From: JAPLMI01 sp043798375
GTDB lineage: Bacteria > Omnitrophota > Gorgyraeia > 2-01-FULL-45-10
Reading direction: 5' to 3'
Length of the DNA stretch: 18,512 bases
Assembly (NCBI GenBank): GCA_043798375.1
Contig: JAZDOS010000040.1
Coordinates: 1-18,512 of the forward strand
The notes beneath the pieces are model-generated. The model was not told the DNA's origin. It did not search any database and worked only from the letters and a program-made list of their open reading frames with translations. The position numbers and the translations under genes were made by a program. This document shows positions 1-7,589 of the stretch, piece by piece (the first letter of the stretch is position 1; each line of letters starts with the position of its first letter).

Positions 1-3000
1 AGTTATTCTTCCTTCAATATAAATTCTAATGAGAGCGTAATAGTGATACTTCCTTCTTCCGCAAGCGATATATTAAATAGAGTAACAGGCCCGGGCGCAA
101 GCAATATCTACGGGTCTTTAAGCTGTAACGGTATCTTCATACTGGTGAATCCTTCAGGCGTCAATATAGGCTCTACAGCCAATATAAGCGCGGCAGGCCT
201 TGTAATATCCACTAGAGACATAGCTAACGCGGACTTCATAAACGGCGACTACGTCTTCAGGAAGCTCTCCCAACAGGAACTCGATATGTTAATTATAAAC
301 GAAGGCGCGATAACGCTTCAGAACGGGGGCTTCGGCGTCTTAATAGCAGGGGCAATCGAGAATAAGGGCACCATCGTAGCGCCCTTGGGTAAGATAGCCC
401 TCGCATCGGGAGACGCCGTGAGGCTCGATATATCAAACGGCGGGCTCGTATCAGTCGCCATAGAAGAAAAGGTCGCCTCAACAATCAAGGATTCGCTCGG
501 TAACCCCATCACAGACCAGATAAAGAATACAGGCACTCTTGACGCGCCGGGAGGCGTCGTCCTGCTCGAGGCAGAAAGCCTCACCGATATATTCACCAAG
601 GCCATAAACCTCGAAGGACACGTCCAGGCCAATACCTTCGAGGAGCACGACGGCCTCATAAGGCTCGTGGCGGACGGCGACATTGAGTCATATGCCAGCC
701 TACAGGCCAAAGGCGGCTCTATCAATATAGAGACGGAAGGCGCGGTAAAGAGCCTCGGCTCAATCGAGACAGGATACCTTATTGAGAAAGGCGCTTCGTG
801 CTTACTCGGCGGCACTACAATCGTGGGGACGGCCTACTTGGAGAACGCCGATGGCGCAGTTGATGTGGAGGGTAATATCAGCGGCAACTACGAGGATAAT
901 GGTGACGTGAGATTCACCGGTAATGTAACGCTCATAGGAGCGACCACCCTGCGAGCGGATCTTAACGGCGACGATTCAGGTAAGATAGATATGCAGACTT
1001 ACGCATTAATAGGGGGGAATTACGACCTTACCCTATACACGGGCGAGGCCGCGACATTGAACTCTATTACAGGGGTAAATACCCTCACGTTAAACTCATC
1101 CAATACAAGCGATAAGACCTACACCTCACCCGGTACGGAAAATTTCAGTATTACGACAATGAAGACCAACTACCACTCGATATTCTCCCGAGACAAGACC
1201 GAAGACGGATACACGATGATATACTCAACGGGCACCGCAACCGGGGGCTTACAGTGGATAGATAACGCCGCCAGGCTCGGCGGCACATACAAACTCGCGA
1301 ATAACATCGACGCGTCCGAGACAGCAAGCTGGAACTCAGGATTAGGATTTAACCCAATCGGCGATGCCACCAATAAATTCACAGGCACGTTCGACGGAAA
1401 CTCCAAGACAATATCGGGCATCGCAATTACCAGGACCGGCGCAAACTACATCGGGCTATTTGGCTACACCGGTACAACCGCCCAGATAAATAATACAGGG
1501 CTTACTGATGTAAACGTTGCTGGAAATAATTTCGTAGGCGCTCTGGTGGGACTTAATGATTATTGCTCTATCAGCAACTCCTACGCTACGGGGAGCGTTA
1601 GTGGTAGTAATAATGTGGGTGGATTAATAGGATATAATTTTTATGGCCCTATCTCTAACTCCTACGCTACGGGGAGCGTTAGTGGTAGTAATAATAATGT
1701 AGGCGGATTGGCGGGAAATTCTAATGGCTCTATCTCTAACTCCTACGCTACTGGGAGCGTTAGTGGTAATGAGAGTATAGGCGGGTTAGTGGGAAACGCT
1801 TTTGGCGGCTCTATCAGTGACTCGTATGCCATCGGCACAGTCTCAGGAGATAGCGGCTTTACAGGCGGCTTTGTGGGATATAATAATACCGGCGCATACA
1901 ATGGTTATAACTACTGGTCGACATCGAATAACATAGCGGGACTACCGGGTATCGGTAACGATACAAAGACTAACGTCATCGGTGGCACCAACGCGGCTCT
2001 GATGACGACATCTACCGGCTCTTTCAGCGGCTGGGATTTCGACTCGACATGGGCCATCGTTTTGGGCGAGACCTTCCCATATTTGCAATACCAGTATCCT
2101 ACTACACCCCCTAATGGTATATCAGGCACGGCCTATACGGATAACGGCACAACAGGCATAGCCCAGAATACTGATATCATAATAGCCAAAGACGGCGCGG
2201 AGCTTGATACGCTATCCGCATATTACGGCGGCTTTTTTTATCAAACATACGACTCTACTGCCTTTACTTCCGGCGATACCGTGATGGCGTATATCAGTAA
2301 CGGTCAAACCAACATAGGCAACACGGTAACGGTAATCGGCTCATCCGGGACGGCCGGCCTCGACATCTACGGCAACAGCACATTGAGGATAACAAACGAC
2401 AACGGCTTGGTCACATCGAATGCCAATCTGGGCAGCGCGCGCGTCACCGGAGATCCCAATAACATGGTTTACTCTTTTGACAGCGGAACGTTAAGCGTGG
2501 ACGGCAGTATCTACATAGCAAGCAATAAGACATTCGCGCCCGGCGGCGATATTAATCTGTCCGGCGACTGGACGAACGCCGGCACATTCACGCACAGCTC
2601 GAAACAAGTCACATTTAACGATGCGACGCAGGTATCCCATATATATGGAACGACCTCTTTTTATGATTTAACCTGCACGACAGCCGGCAAAGAATTGCAG
2701 TTTGAGGCAGGCGCTACCGAGACGATTGTAGGTACCCTTACTCTTACCGGCGCGGCCGGCAACCTCGTAAAACTTAGAAGCACATCAAGCGGCACCCAGT
2801 GGAAGATAGACCCGCAAGGAGCTAACAATATCTCATTCGTGGATGTCAAAGATTCAAATAATATAAGGGGTAGTTACATCAATCCCGCCAATTCCGTAGA
2901 TAGCGGAAACAATACGAACTGGTTCTCGCCGCCCGAGCCGACGCCTCCGGAGCCGCCCGAACCTCCGCTACCGCCTGACCCGACTCCTGAAAATCCGGAG

Positions 3001-3228
3001 CCAAAGGAGCCAAAGATAGATGAAGGGGATGATGCTGACGGGGGTCCATCCTGGGACAGGGCGAATAAGTACGAAAAGCCTTATCTTCCCGGCAAATACC
3101 GCACCGTGGTCATCGTGTTCGAAGGTAAAGTGGTCGTGGCGCCCTATGACGAAAAAGGCCCAAGGTATGACGAAGGGATCGTGTTAACCGAAGGAGGGAA
3201 GGCATTACAGGAAGGGGAGATTATGTAA
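1..3228 (+). CDS. TpsA-type exoprotein with haemagglutination (TPS) domain and GLUG repeats, 5'-truncated
   Basis: The frame is open from base 1, so the true start lies upstream and the GTG at 43 is internal. The N-terminal part has the hallmark of a filamentous-haemagglutinin secretion (TPS) domain: a VNPSGVNIG motif (a variant of NPNG) followed by ISAAGLVIST, about residues 45-80 counted from base 1. This domain normally binds the POTRA domains of a TpsB partner and nucleates a beta-helix at the cell surface. Next comes a GLUG region (about 1270-1890) with 27-residue repeats of the type NSYATGSVSG...GGLVG. The tail of that region has the usual GWDFDSTWAI...FPYLQ ending. A further beta-rich region leads to a proline/glutamate-rich linker (about 2930-3010) and a short charged C-terminus. 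No anchoring or sorting signal was recognised. The predicted role is a secreted adhesin or surface filament. The likely transporter is the convergent gene at 3289-5013. Confidence 0.88.
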   Translation, partial: SYSSFNINSNESVIVILPSSASDILNRVTGPGASNIYGSLSCNGIFILVNPSGVNIGSTANISAAGLVISTRDIANADFINGDYVFRKLSQQELDMLIINEGAITLQNGGFGVLIAGAIENKGTIVAPLGKIALASGDAVRLDISNGGLVSVAIEEKVASTIKDSLGNPITDQIKNTGTLDAPGGVVLLEAESLTDIFTKAINLEGHVQANTFEEHDGLIRLVADGDIESYASLQAKGGSINIETEGAVKSLGSIETGYLIEKGASCLLGGTTIVGTAYLENADGAVDVEGNISGNYEDNGDVRFTGNVTLIGATTLRADLNGDDSGKIDMQTYALIGGNYDLTLYTGEAATLNSITGVNTLTLNSSNTSDKTYTSPGTENFSITTMKTNYHSIFSRDKTEDGYTMIYSTGTATGGLQWIDNAARLGGTYKLANNIDASETASWNSGLGFNPIGDATNKFTGTFDGNSKTISGIAITRTGANYIGLFGYTGTTAQINNTGLTDVNVAGNNFVGALVGLNDYCSISNSYATGSVSGSNNVGGLIGYNFYGPISNSYATGSVSGSNNNVGGLAGNSNGSISNSYATGSVSGNESIGGLVGNAFGGSISDSYAIGTVSGDSGFTGGFVGYNNTGAYNGYNYWSTSNNIAGLPGIGNDTKTNVIGGTNAALMTTSTGSFSGWDFDSTWAIVLGETFPYLQYQYPTTPPNGISGTAYTDNGTTGIAQNTDIIIAKDGAELDTLSAYYGGFFYQTYDSTAFTSGDTVMAYISNGQTNIGNTVTVIGSSGTAGLDIYGNSTLRITNDNGLVTSNANLGSARVTGDPNNMVYSFDSGTLSVDGSIYIASNKTFAPGGDINLSGDWTNAGTFTHSSKQVTFNDATQVSHIYGTTSFYDLTCTTAGKELQFEAGATETIVGTLTLTGAAGNLVKLRSTSSGTQWKIDPQGANNISFVDVKDSNNIRGSYINPANSVDSGNNTNWFSPPEPTPPEPPEPPLPPDPTPENPEPKEPKIDEGDDADGGPSWDRANKYEKPYLPGKYRTVVIVFEGKVVVAPYDEKGPRYDEGIVLTEGGKALQEGEIM
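1498..1902 (+). repeat. 81-bp in-frame tandem repeats (GLUG units)
   Basis: The string TCCTACGCTAC begins at 1579 and 1660, and TCCTACGCTACT at 1741; a diverged copy begins at 1822. The spacing is exactly 81 bp (27 codons). A more diverged unit precedes them at about 1498. The first three share long nearly identical DNA (ACTCCTACGCTACGGGGAGC and the following GTTAGTGGTA), which points to recent expansion or gene conversion within the exoprotein gene. Confidence 0.85.
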
Positions 3229-3232
3229 CGTA

Positions 3233-3296
3233 AATACAACCTGCGAGGTTTGCCGGCAGGTGTCTACCAGTTAACCTCGCAGGTTGTATTATTTTT
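3233..3296. terminator. Hairpin between convergent tps genes, also a dispersed palindromic repeat
   Basis: A perfect 18-bp inverted repeat (arms 3233-3250 and 3273-3290, core AACCTGCGAGG) encloses a 22-nt loop. On the plus strand a T-run follows at once (ATTTTTTC), so it fits a rho-independent terminator for the exoprotein gene. It also overlaps the stop of the minus-strand TpsB gene, but the minus-strand T-run is poor. The same arms and loop length recur at 9633-9684, so this is a repeat element that may have been recruited as a terminator. Confidence 0.8.
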
Positions 3297-5013
3297 TCTT
3301 CTCTTTATGATACTGAAGTATCTTTTCCTCCAGGTCTATTGAGAAATGGAAACGCGAACTGCCTGACTCGGAAAGCGACGGATTACCCATGGGGATGATG
3401 AAGCCCCACTCAAACCTCAGGACGACCTGATCATACAGATTGAGCCTCACGCCGGTCCCTACGCTTGCGAGCTTATATTCAACTCTATCGCCCTGTATAT
3501 CCCCTCTTTTCGTTCCGAAGCCGTGGTCGAAGAAAATAAGCCCCGTTATTTCATCCCTCAAAGGTTTTTGGTCGAAGGGCAGTTTCAGTTCCTTGGGGAG
3601 AAAGGCTGCCGAGACTAATAATTCCACGTTCGTCTGGACGGCGTTATCCGCGTAGTAGTCCGCGTAAGGATAGCCTCTCACCGAATTCATCCCTCCGAGA
3701 GGGTACTCTTCCTGCGGCGTCAGTTTCTCGGACGCGAACTGTGAGTCGACTTTAACTACAAGCTGAGAGTAGGGAGGTATGGAGCGCCTGTGCTGAATTC
3801 CGAACTTGAACCTGGAGAAAGTATTCTCCGCGTTCCTCGACGAAAATTCGTTCTTTCTCAACGCGCCCAGAATATTTAAGCCTTGAGAAAACTCCGGCTT
3901 TATATATGTGACGCTCGAAGGCATCCTCAAGAGCATCCTCGCGCCGATCGTCAGGATCCTCAGCCTATCCTTATTCAGGACGCCGTTATTTGTGTAGACA
4001 TTTTTATTTTTGCCGTCAACCCCTATATAGACTTCGCCCATATACTCGTCTTTTTGAAAGACATCCTGGTGGACAAAGGCGCTCAGGCTCTTCGAGTATG
4101 AGCGAAGGTCATACATTTCGAAATCTTTCTTTGGGAAGGCCGCGGCCTGCGAGAAGCCGTAGAGGAGCGATGTGCCTTCGGTGGTTATAGGGATTGAGTG
4201 GTAAGCGTAAACATTATTCGAGTGGTCGGTCCTGGTATATCCGGCAAGCACCGTATCGTCCAATCCCAGGAAATTGTTGTGCTTTCCGCCGTAACTGTAC
4301 CTTTCCCTGCCTGTTGAAACGCTGCCTTCCCTGTCAATAGACCCGGTGGCATGTATGGGAAGGCGGCTCGTCACGTTTAATGTCACATCGGTGAGTCCGG
4401 GTTTGGAGCCCGCATGAAGCATGGCCTTGGCCTCCCTGTCGGGGTTCTTATTCATGATCTGCAGGCTTCTGGATATTTTATAATAACGCAGGATCTCTCC
4501 CGGCTCGATATCCCAGTAAGAGGCCACTTTTTTTTTATTGTAATATTTGAAATCGGATATCTCAAGGACGCCCATCCGCGCCTCAACGACCTCGAGAACG
4601 ACCTCGCCTTCCTTGACCTCCTGCGGCGAGACAAAACAGGCCGCTATAACTCCTCTCCTGAGGTATTCCTGCTCTATGTCTTTGGCAAGTTCCCTCAGTT
4701 CTCCGACGCTTGCCTGCCTACCCTCATATTTTTCTATAATGAAGCGGAAATCCTCCGTCGGGAAACTTTCGCAGCCAAGGATGGTTATCTTTTTTACGAA
4801 AAAGGCGGGGCCCTTCACTACCTCCACATCCTCCTCCTTGATCTTAGGAGCCTTTCTGGGCGCCTGCTCCATCTTCTTTTCCACCTCTTCGCGCACGGGG
4901 CGATCCACTTCTCCTATGCCCCTTTCAACGTTGGATGGCTGAGAGTAGGCAGGCGCAGATATTATTATCAATATTCCCGCAATAATCAGTATAATCGCCG
5001 TTTTATAGCGCAT
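3289..5013 (-). CDS. TpsB-family outer-membrane transporter (ShlB/FhaC/HecB-like)
   Basis: This 574-residue protein is a two-partner secretion transporter of the Omp85 superfamily, which moves a TpsA exoprotein across the outer membrane. A Sec signal peptide covers residues 1-24 (hydrophobic ILIIAGILIIISAPAYS, likely cleaved before Q25). A short charged linker is followed by two POTRA-like domains at about 71-147 and 148-215, then a beta-barrel region to about 565. The L6-loop signature VRGY lies at residues 445-448 within GGMNSVRGYPYADYYADN. The barrel ends in FHFSIDL but is followed by a lysine-rich tail (EKILQYHKEKKK). That is unusual, since most TpsB proteins stop at the last strand. The gene is convergent with the exoprotein gene, whereas tps pairs usually form one operon. 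The likely promoter gives an almost leaderless mRNA, which fits the lack of a Shine-Dalgarno sequence. Confidence 0.9.
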   Translation of the reverse strand: MRYKTAIILIIAGILIIISAPAYSQPSNVERGIGEVDRPVREEVEKKMEQAPRKAPKIKEEDVEVVKGPAFFVKKITILGCESFPTEDFRFIIEKYEGRQASVGELRELAKDIEQEYLRRGVIAACFVSPQEVKEGEVVLEVVEARMGVLEISDFKYYNKKKVASYWDIEPGEILRYYKISRSLQIMNKNPDREAKAMLHAGSKPGLTDVTLNVTSRLPIHATGSIDREGSVSTGRERYSYGGKHNNFLGLDDTVLAGYTRTDHSNNVYAYHSIPITTEGTSLLYGFSQAAAFPKKDFEMYDLRSYSKSLSAFVHQDVFQKDEYMGEVYIGVDGKNKNVYTNNGVLNKDRLRILTIGARMLLRMPSSVTYIKPEFSQGLNILGALRKNEFSSRNAENTFSRFKFGIQHRRSIPPYSQLVVKVDSQFASEKLTPQEEYPLGGMNSVRGYPYADYYADNAVQTNVELLVSAAFLPKELKLPFDQKPLRDEITGLIFFDHGFGTKRGDIQGDRVEYKLASVGTGVRLNLYDQVVLRFEWGFIIPMGNPSLSESGSSRFHFSIDLEEKILQYHKEKKK

Positions 5014-5018
5014 ATTTT

Positions 5019-5054
5019 CATAACAATATTACATGGTAATATTCGCTTTGTCAA
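5019..5054 (-). promoter_or_regulatory. Sigma70-type promoter of the TpsB gene with overlapping palindrome
   Basis: On the minus strand, TTGACA (complement of 5049-5054) is followed after 17 bp by TAATAT (complement of 5026-5031). The expected start point is near 5019, only about 6 nt before the ATG. A perfect 8-bp inverted repeat with a 3-nt centre, AATATTAC-ATG-GTAATATT (5025-5043), covers the -10 box and part of the spacer. It could be an operator. Confidence 0.6.
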
Positions 5055-5082
5055 TAGAAGCCATTCCCGAAGCCAATATTAA

Positions 5083-5162
5083 ATTTTGTTGACTTTTAGT
5101 GTTTTTGTATTATAATTTAAGAGTAAGAAGTGATATATCTAATCTTACATGTAAAATTATAA
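5083..5162 (+). promoter_or_regulatory. Promoter/leader copy 1, upstream of the XRE-nuclease-DUF2283 module
   Basis: TTGACT at 5089-5094, a 16-bp spacer and TATAAT at 5111-5116 make a good sigma70-type promoter. Downstream, GTAAGA (5123-5128) and TCTTAC (5143-5148) form an inverted repeat around a GATATATC core, which is a plausible operator for the XRE protein. The block 5083-5160 matches 6617-6694 with about 8 differences in 78 positions. Confidence 0.7.
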
Positions 5163-5195
5163 ATAACATTTATTTGAGTGTCAAGGGAAATTTAA

Positions 5196-5387
5196 ATGAT
5201 TGCCGAAGAGATAAAACGCGTAAGGATTAAAAAGGGATTATCACAGGAGAAATTAGCGAGGCTGGCGAATATTTCCTATAATACCGTGGTAAAAATAGAA
5301 ACCGGTTCCACGCCGAATCCGGGAGTAAAGACAATTTCTAAAATTGCTAGGGCATTAAGCGTAACGGTGGATAAGCTAATCGCTTAA
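5196..5387 (+). CDS. Small XRE/Cro-CI-type helix-turn-helix regulator
   Basis: This 63-residue protein consists almost entirely of an HTH_3 domain: IKRVRIKKGLSQEKLARLANIS, then the recognition helix YNTVVKIETG, then LSVTVDKLI. It has no effector domain, so it is a DNA-binding repressor or antitoxin-type protein. An AAGGGA sequence lies at a usable distance before the ATG. The stop is 5 bp before the next ATG, so it is the first gene of a three-gene unit with a BECR-like nuclease candidate and a DUF2283 protein. The inverted repeat in its own promoter suggests autorepression. The module is AT-richer by eye than the tps genes, which fits acquisition by transfer. Confidence 0.85.
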   Translation: MIAEEIKRVRIKKGLSQEKLARLANISYNTVVKIETGSTPNPGVKTISKIARALSVTVDKLIA

Positions 5388-5392
5388 ATATA

Positions 5393-5722
5393 ATGCCAAA
5401 ACAATTACAGCCATATAAAGCATATTTTAAGATCCAATCAAAATTGGGTATTTTGGTCGGCACAACCAAAGCTTATTGGGATATTATTACCCGTATCAAG
5501 CATCCAACAGTAATGGGCAGGGAAGGAGAGGTCAAGGATACTCTCTCTAATCCCGATGAAGTGCGGGTTAGTAAGAAAGATATAGCTGTATTATTATTTT
5601 ATAAAATCATCGGGAAATATTATTTTTGTGTAGTAATAAGGTGTTTCAAAAAAAGAGGTTTTATTGTTACCGCTTATTGGACGGAGAAAATTAAGGAAGG
5701 GGAGTTAAAATGGAAAAGGTAA
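5393..5722 (+). CDS. Putative BECR-fold (RelE/barnase/colicin-like) RNase, toxin candidate
   Basis: This is a 109-residue basic protein. The pattern seen is W-x-I-x(3)-KHP near residues 29-38, VKDTLSNPDEVRVSKKD near 47-63, then LLFYK, YYFCVVIRCF and a conserved-looking end GFIVTAYWTEKIKEGELKW. From memory this resembles the PBECR/DUF4258-like group of small nucleases of the RelE/EndoU/barnase fold. The family call was not checked by search, and no catalytic residues have been proven. It is sandwiched between an HTH gene (5-bp gap, no clear Shine-Dalgarno, so probably translationally coupled) and a DUF2283 gene (13-bp overlap). This is the typical setting of a toxin-antitoxin unit. It could instead be a non-toxic regulatory or repair-linked protein. 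Confidence 0.6.
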   Translation: MPKQLQPYKAYFKIQSKLGILVGTTKAYWDIITRIKHPTVMGREGEVKDTLSNPDEVRVSKKDIAVLLFYKIIGKYYFCVVIRCFKKRGFIVTAYWTEKIKEGELKWKR

Positions 5723-5925
5723 GATTGTATTATGACTCTAAAGGCAATACCTTAAATATCTGGTTTGATGATCCTCAAAAGGAGCATATCTGCGAAGAAA
5801 CAGGAGAAGAAGTAATTTTAGTGAAAAATAAAAAAGGCAAAGTAATTGGTTTTGAAAAATTGAACTTTCTTCTACATCCTAAGGAAGCAATAAAAACCTT
5901 TCCCGTGGAAGTTTTGGTAAGTTGA
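5710..5925 (+). CDS. DUF2283-family small protein, antitoxin candidate
   Basis: This 71-residue protein has the DUF2283 pattern: an N-terminal strand VRLYYDSKGNTLNIWFDD, a central EEVILVKNKKGKVIGFEKLN, and a short tail. DUF2283 proteins are small beta-rich proteins often found next to small nuclease or toxin-like genes; their biochemical role is not established. The ATG lies inside the end of the upstream nuclease-like gene, preceded by GGGGAG, so translation is probably coupled. As the last gene of the unit it may be the neutralising partner, with the XRE protein acting as regulator. Family assignment is fairly confident; the role is inferred. Confidence 0.72.
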   Translation: MEKVRLYYDSKGNTLNIWFDDPQKEHICEETGEEVILVKNKKGKVIGFEKLNFLLHPKEAIKTFPVEVLVS

Positions 5926-5937
5926 GACCGTTGCCTA

Positions 5938-5978
5938 TTGACTTTTTCCATGTTTTAAGGTAAATTTAAGCCAGGAGG
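5938..5978 (+). promoter_or_regulatory. Possible promoter and strong RBS of the FecR-domain gene
   Basis: TTGACT at 5938-5943 and TAAATT at 5961-5966 are 17 bp apart. AGGAGG at 5973-5978 lies 8 nt before the ATG at 5987 and fixes that start. The implied transcript start would fall almost on the RBS, so the promoter call is less secure than the RBS. Confidence 0.45.
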
Positions 5979-5986
5979 TGGAAAGG

Positions 5987-6469
5987 ATGAAATCTTTGAA
6001 AGTAGTGTGCGTTTTAATTTTGTCGCTTCTCGCCGCGTCCGCCGCGTTTTCAGCGGAAGCCAGACGAACGGCAAAGATCACAAGCATAACAGGAGAGGCG
6101 AATGTAAAGCCTGACGGCCAGGAGGCATGGACGAGCGCGGCCAAGGGCATGATTCTGAACGAAGGCGATATGCTGAAGACCGGGAAGGATTCAACGGCCC
6201 GCGTTAACTTAGACGGAGACGGCGAGACCGCCACCGTTGATATTTCGCCGAATTCGAACCTCATGCTCGCCGAGCTTTTGCAGGACAAAGAGAAGGGGAC
6301 TCAAACCACCCTCCTCGATCTGGCTCTCGGCGAGATATTGATAAAGGCCGAAAAATTACACACCACGGAGTCGAAGTTTGAGGTGAAGACCCCGACATCC
6401 GTCGTGGGCGTGAGAGGAACGAAATTCTCGGTGAAGGTGGAAGCGCTGGAAGAAAATCCGACGCAGTAG
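5987..6469 (+). CDS. Secreted FecR-domain protein
   Basis: This is a 160-residue protein, taking the ATG at 5987 behind AGGAGG rather than the GTG at 5978 that overlaps the RBS. A Sec signal peptide covers residues 1-23 (VVCVLILSLLAASAAFSA). A FecR-type beta domain follows at about 33-150. It shows ITGEANVKPDG, then GMILNEGDMLKTGKDS, and the diagnostic FEVKTPTSVVGVRGTKFSV near 131-149. In stand-alone form such periplasmic FecR domains are common in deltaproteobacteria-like and candidate-phylum genomes. They lack the transmembrane sigma-regulator part of classical FecR, so a link to iron uptake should not be assumed. The gene stands alone between two TA-like modules and has its own terminator. 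A structural or ligand-binding envelope role is likely but unproven. Confidence 0.85.
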   Translation: MKSLKVVCVLILSLLAASAAFSAEARRTAKITSITGEANVKPDGQEAWTSAAKGMILNEGDMLKTGKDSTARVNLDGDGETATVDISPNSNLMLAELLQDKEKGTQTTLLDLALGEILIKAEKLHTTESKFEVKTPTSVVGVRGTKFSVKVEALEENPTQ

Positions 6470-6540
6470 GAGTGAATATCGCATAGCCTGCCTTAAGATC
6501 CATTGCGGCGCCGAAAGCGGGGGTATTCGAAGAGCGCACG

Positions 6541-6577
6541 AAAGAGCCTATCCCAATACCAGGGAAAGGCTCTTTTT
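6541..6577 (+). terminator. Rho-independent terminator after the FecR-domain gene
   Basis: AAAGAGCCT (6541-6549) pairs with AGGCTCTTT (6567-6575), and an inner TCCC/GGGA pair extends the stem around AATACCA. The T-run continues to 6577. The 70 bases between the stop at 6469 and the hairpin show no gene. Confidence 0.85.
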
Positions 6578-6616
6578 GAATATCCCGCCGGAAACCAATT
6601 CGAATAAATCAATTCG

Positions 6617-6696
6617 ATTTTGTTGACTTTTGATGTTTTTGCATTATAATTTAAGAGTAAGAAATGATGTATCGAATCTCACAAGTAAAATTATAA
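6617..6696 (+). promoter_or_regulatory. Promoter/leader copy 2, upstream of the DUF6922-AbiEii module
   Basis: TTGACT at 6623-6628, a 16-bp spacer and TATAAT at 6645-6650. The whole block aligns without gaps to 5083-5160 (offset 1534). It includes the downstream GTAAGA half-site, but the second half-site is altered (TCTCAC instead of TCTTAC). Confidence 0.7.
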
Positions 6697-6702
6697 CGAA
6701 AA

Positions 6703-7005
6703 ATGAGAAAACTGCCGGGCTTTCTAAAAGATTACTTCTGGGATACGGATTTTAAATCGATCGCCCCGGATAAGAACAGGATTTATATCCTCAGGCGGAT
6801 TTTGGAATACGGGAATTTGAAGGCCGTTAATTGGATGTTTAATAATTTTAAAATAGCGGAGATAAAAAACGCCTTATCCAATTTTCGCGGCTACTCTCAA
6901 AAAAGCGCCAATTTTTGGGCAGTTATGCTGGATGTCAAAAAGGAGGATGTGAAGTGTTTGAGCAGGTCCTTCCGGGAAACACAAAAAAAATTCTGGCCTT
7001 ATTAG
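6703..7005 (+). CDS. DUF6922-like protein, antitoxin candidate of an AbiEii module
   Basis: This 100-residue protein shows a pattern I associate with DUF6922: LKDYFWDTDFKSI near the N-terminus, then YILRRILEYGN, then IKNALSNFRGYSQKSANFW. Members commonly precede nucleotidyltransferases of the AbiEii/AbiGii group, and this one overlaps such a gene by 52 bp. No convincing Shine-Dalgarno precedes the ATG at 6703. The final residues (RSFRETQKKFWPY) are encoded in the overlap and may not be conserved. It probably takes the place of the usual AbiEi-type antitoxin. The family call is from memory and the function is inferred from position. Confidence 0.7.
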   Translation: MRKLPGFLKDYFWDTDFKSIAPDKNRIYILRRILEYGNLKAVNWMFNNFKIAEIKNALSNFRGYSQKSANFWAVMLDVKKEDVKCLSRSFRETQKKFWPY

Positions 7006-7589
7006 AAAAAAGCGAAATTATACAAAAAGCTTATCTGGCGGGAGGCACCGCCCTGGCGCTTCAACTCGGCCACCGCGTTTCGTATGATTTGGATTTCTTT
7101 ACTCGGCAGAAATTCAATGAGGAGGCGCTTTTACCCGAGATTGAAAAGATATCCGATTTTCAGTTGGAAAAAATCGCATGGAGGACAATCCGCGGCGATT
7201 TTGCAGGCGTTCGATTCAGCATATTCTATTACAGATACCCCCTCCTTTATCCTGCAAAAAAGTTTAGGATGGCTAACATAGCGGATGTTTCCGATATTGC
7301 CGCGATGAAAATCGCCGCTATTGCGTCCAGGGGAACCAAAAGAGATTTTGTAGATCTTTATTTTATCTGCAAACAAGCCGTGTCTTTAAAAGACGCTATC
7401 GAACTTTATGATAAAAAATATAAAAATTTAGCCGCGGCGAAGGTGCATATTATGAAGAGCCTTGTCTATTTTAACGATGCCGAACCCGAAAATATGCCCC
7501 GGATGCTCAAAGCCTGTCAATGGAAAGAGGTCAAAGTATTTTTTGAAAGCGGGATTAGAAAAATAACGCGCTTAAGAAGAGGAAAATAG
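6954..7589 (+). CDS. AbiEii/AbiGii-type nucleotidyltransferase, toxin candidate
   Basis: This is a 211-residue protein starting at GTG 6954, chosen because AGGAGG (6941-6946) lies 7 nt before it. A longer frame upstream has no RBS. The nucleotidyltransferase motif AGGTALALQLGHR-VSYDLDFF lies at residues 29-49, with GG at 30-31 and the acidic pair in DLDFF. Later motifs include DVSDIAAMKIAAIASRGTKRDFVDLY near 111-136, with Lys119 and the RDFVDLY segment typical of this group. Related AbiEii proteins act as nucleotide-transferring toxins in phage-abortive systems; some members modify tRNA. The adjacent small DUF6922-like gene is the likely antitoxin, and the 52-bp overlap suggests coupled translation. 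Confidence 0.85.
   Translation: MFEQVLPGNTKKILALLEKSEIIQKAYLAGGTALALQLGHRVSYDLDFFTRQKFNEEALLPEIEKISDFQLEKIAWRTIRGDFAGVRFSIFYYRYPLLYPAKKFRMANIADVSDIAAMKIAAIASRGTKRDFVDLYFICKQAVSLKDAIELYDKKYKNLAAAKVHIMKSLVYFNDAEPENMPRMLKACQWKEVKVFFESGIRKITRLRRGK

Noticed and set aside
4414..5082. Long plus-strand open frame (222 codons) opposite the transporter
   Set aside because: It lies fully over the well-supported TpsB coding region and shows no domain pattern; it has no RBS and its codon pattern is that of the antisense strand.
5978..5986. GTG at 5978 as start of the FecR-domain protein
   Set aside because: It overlaps the AGGAGG sequence that serves the ATG at 5987.
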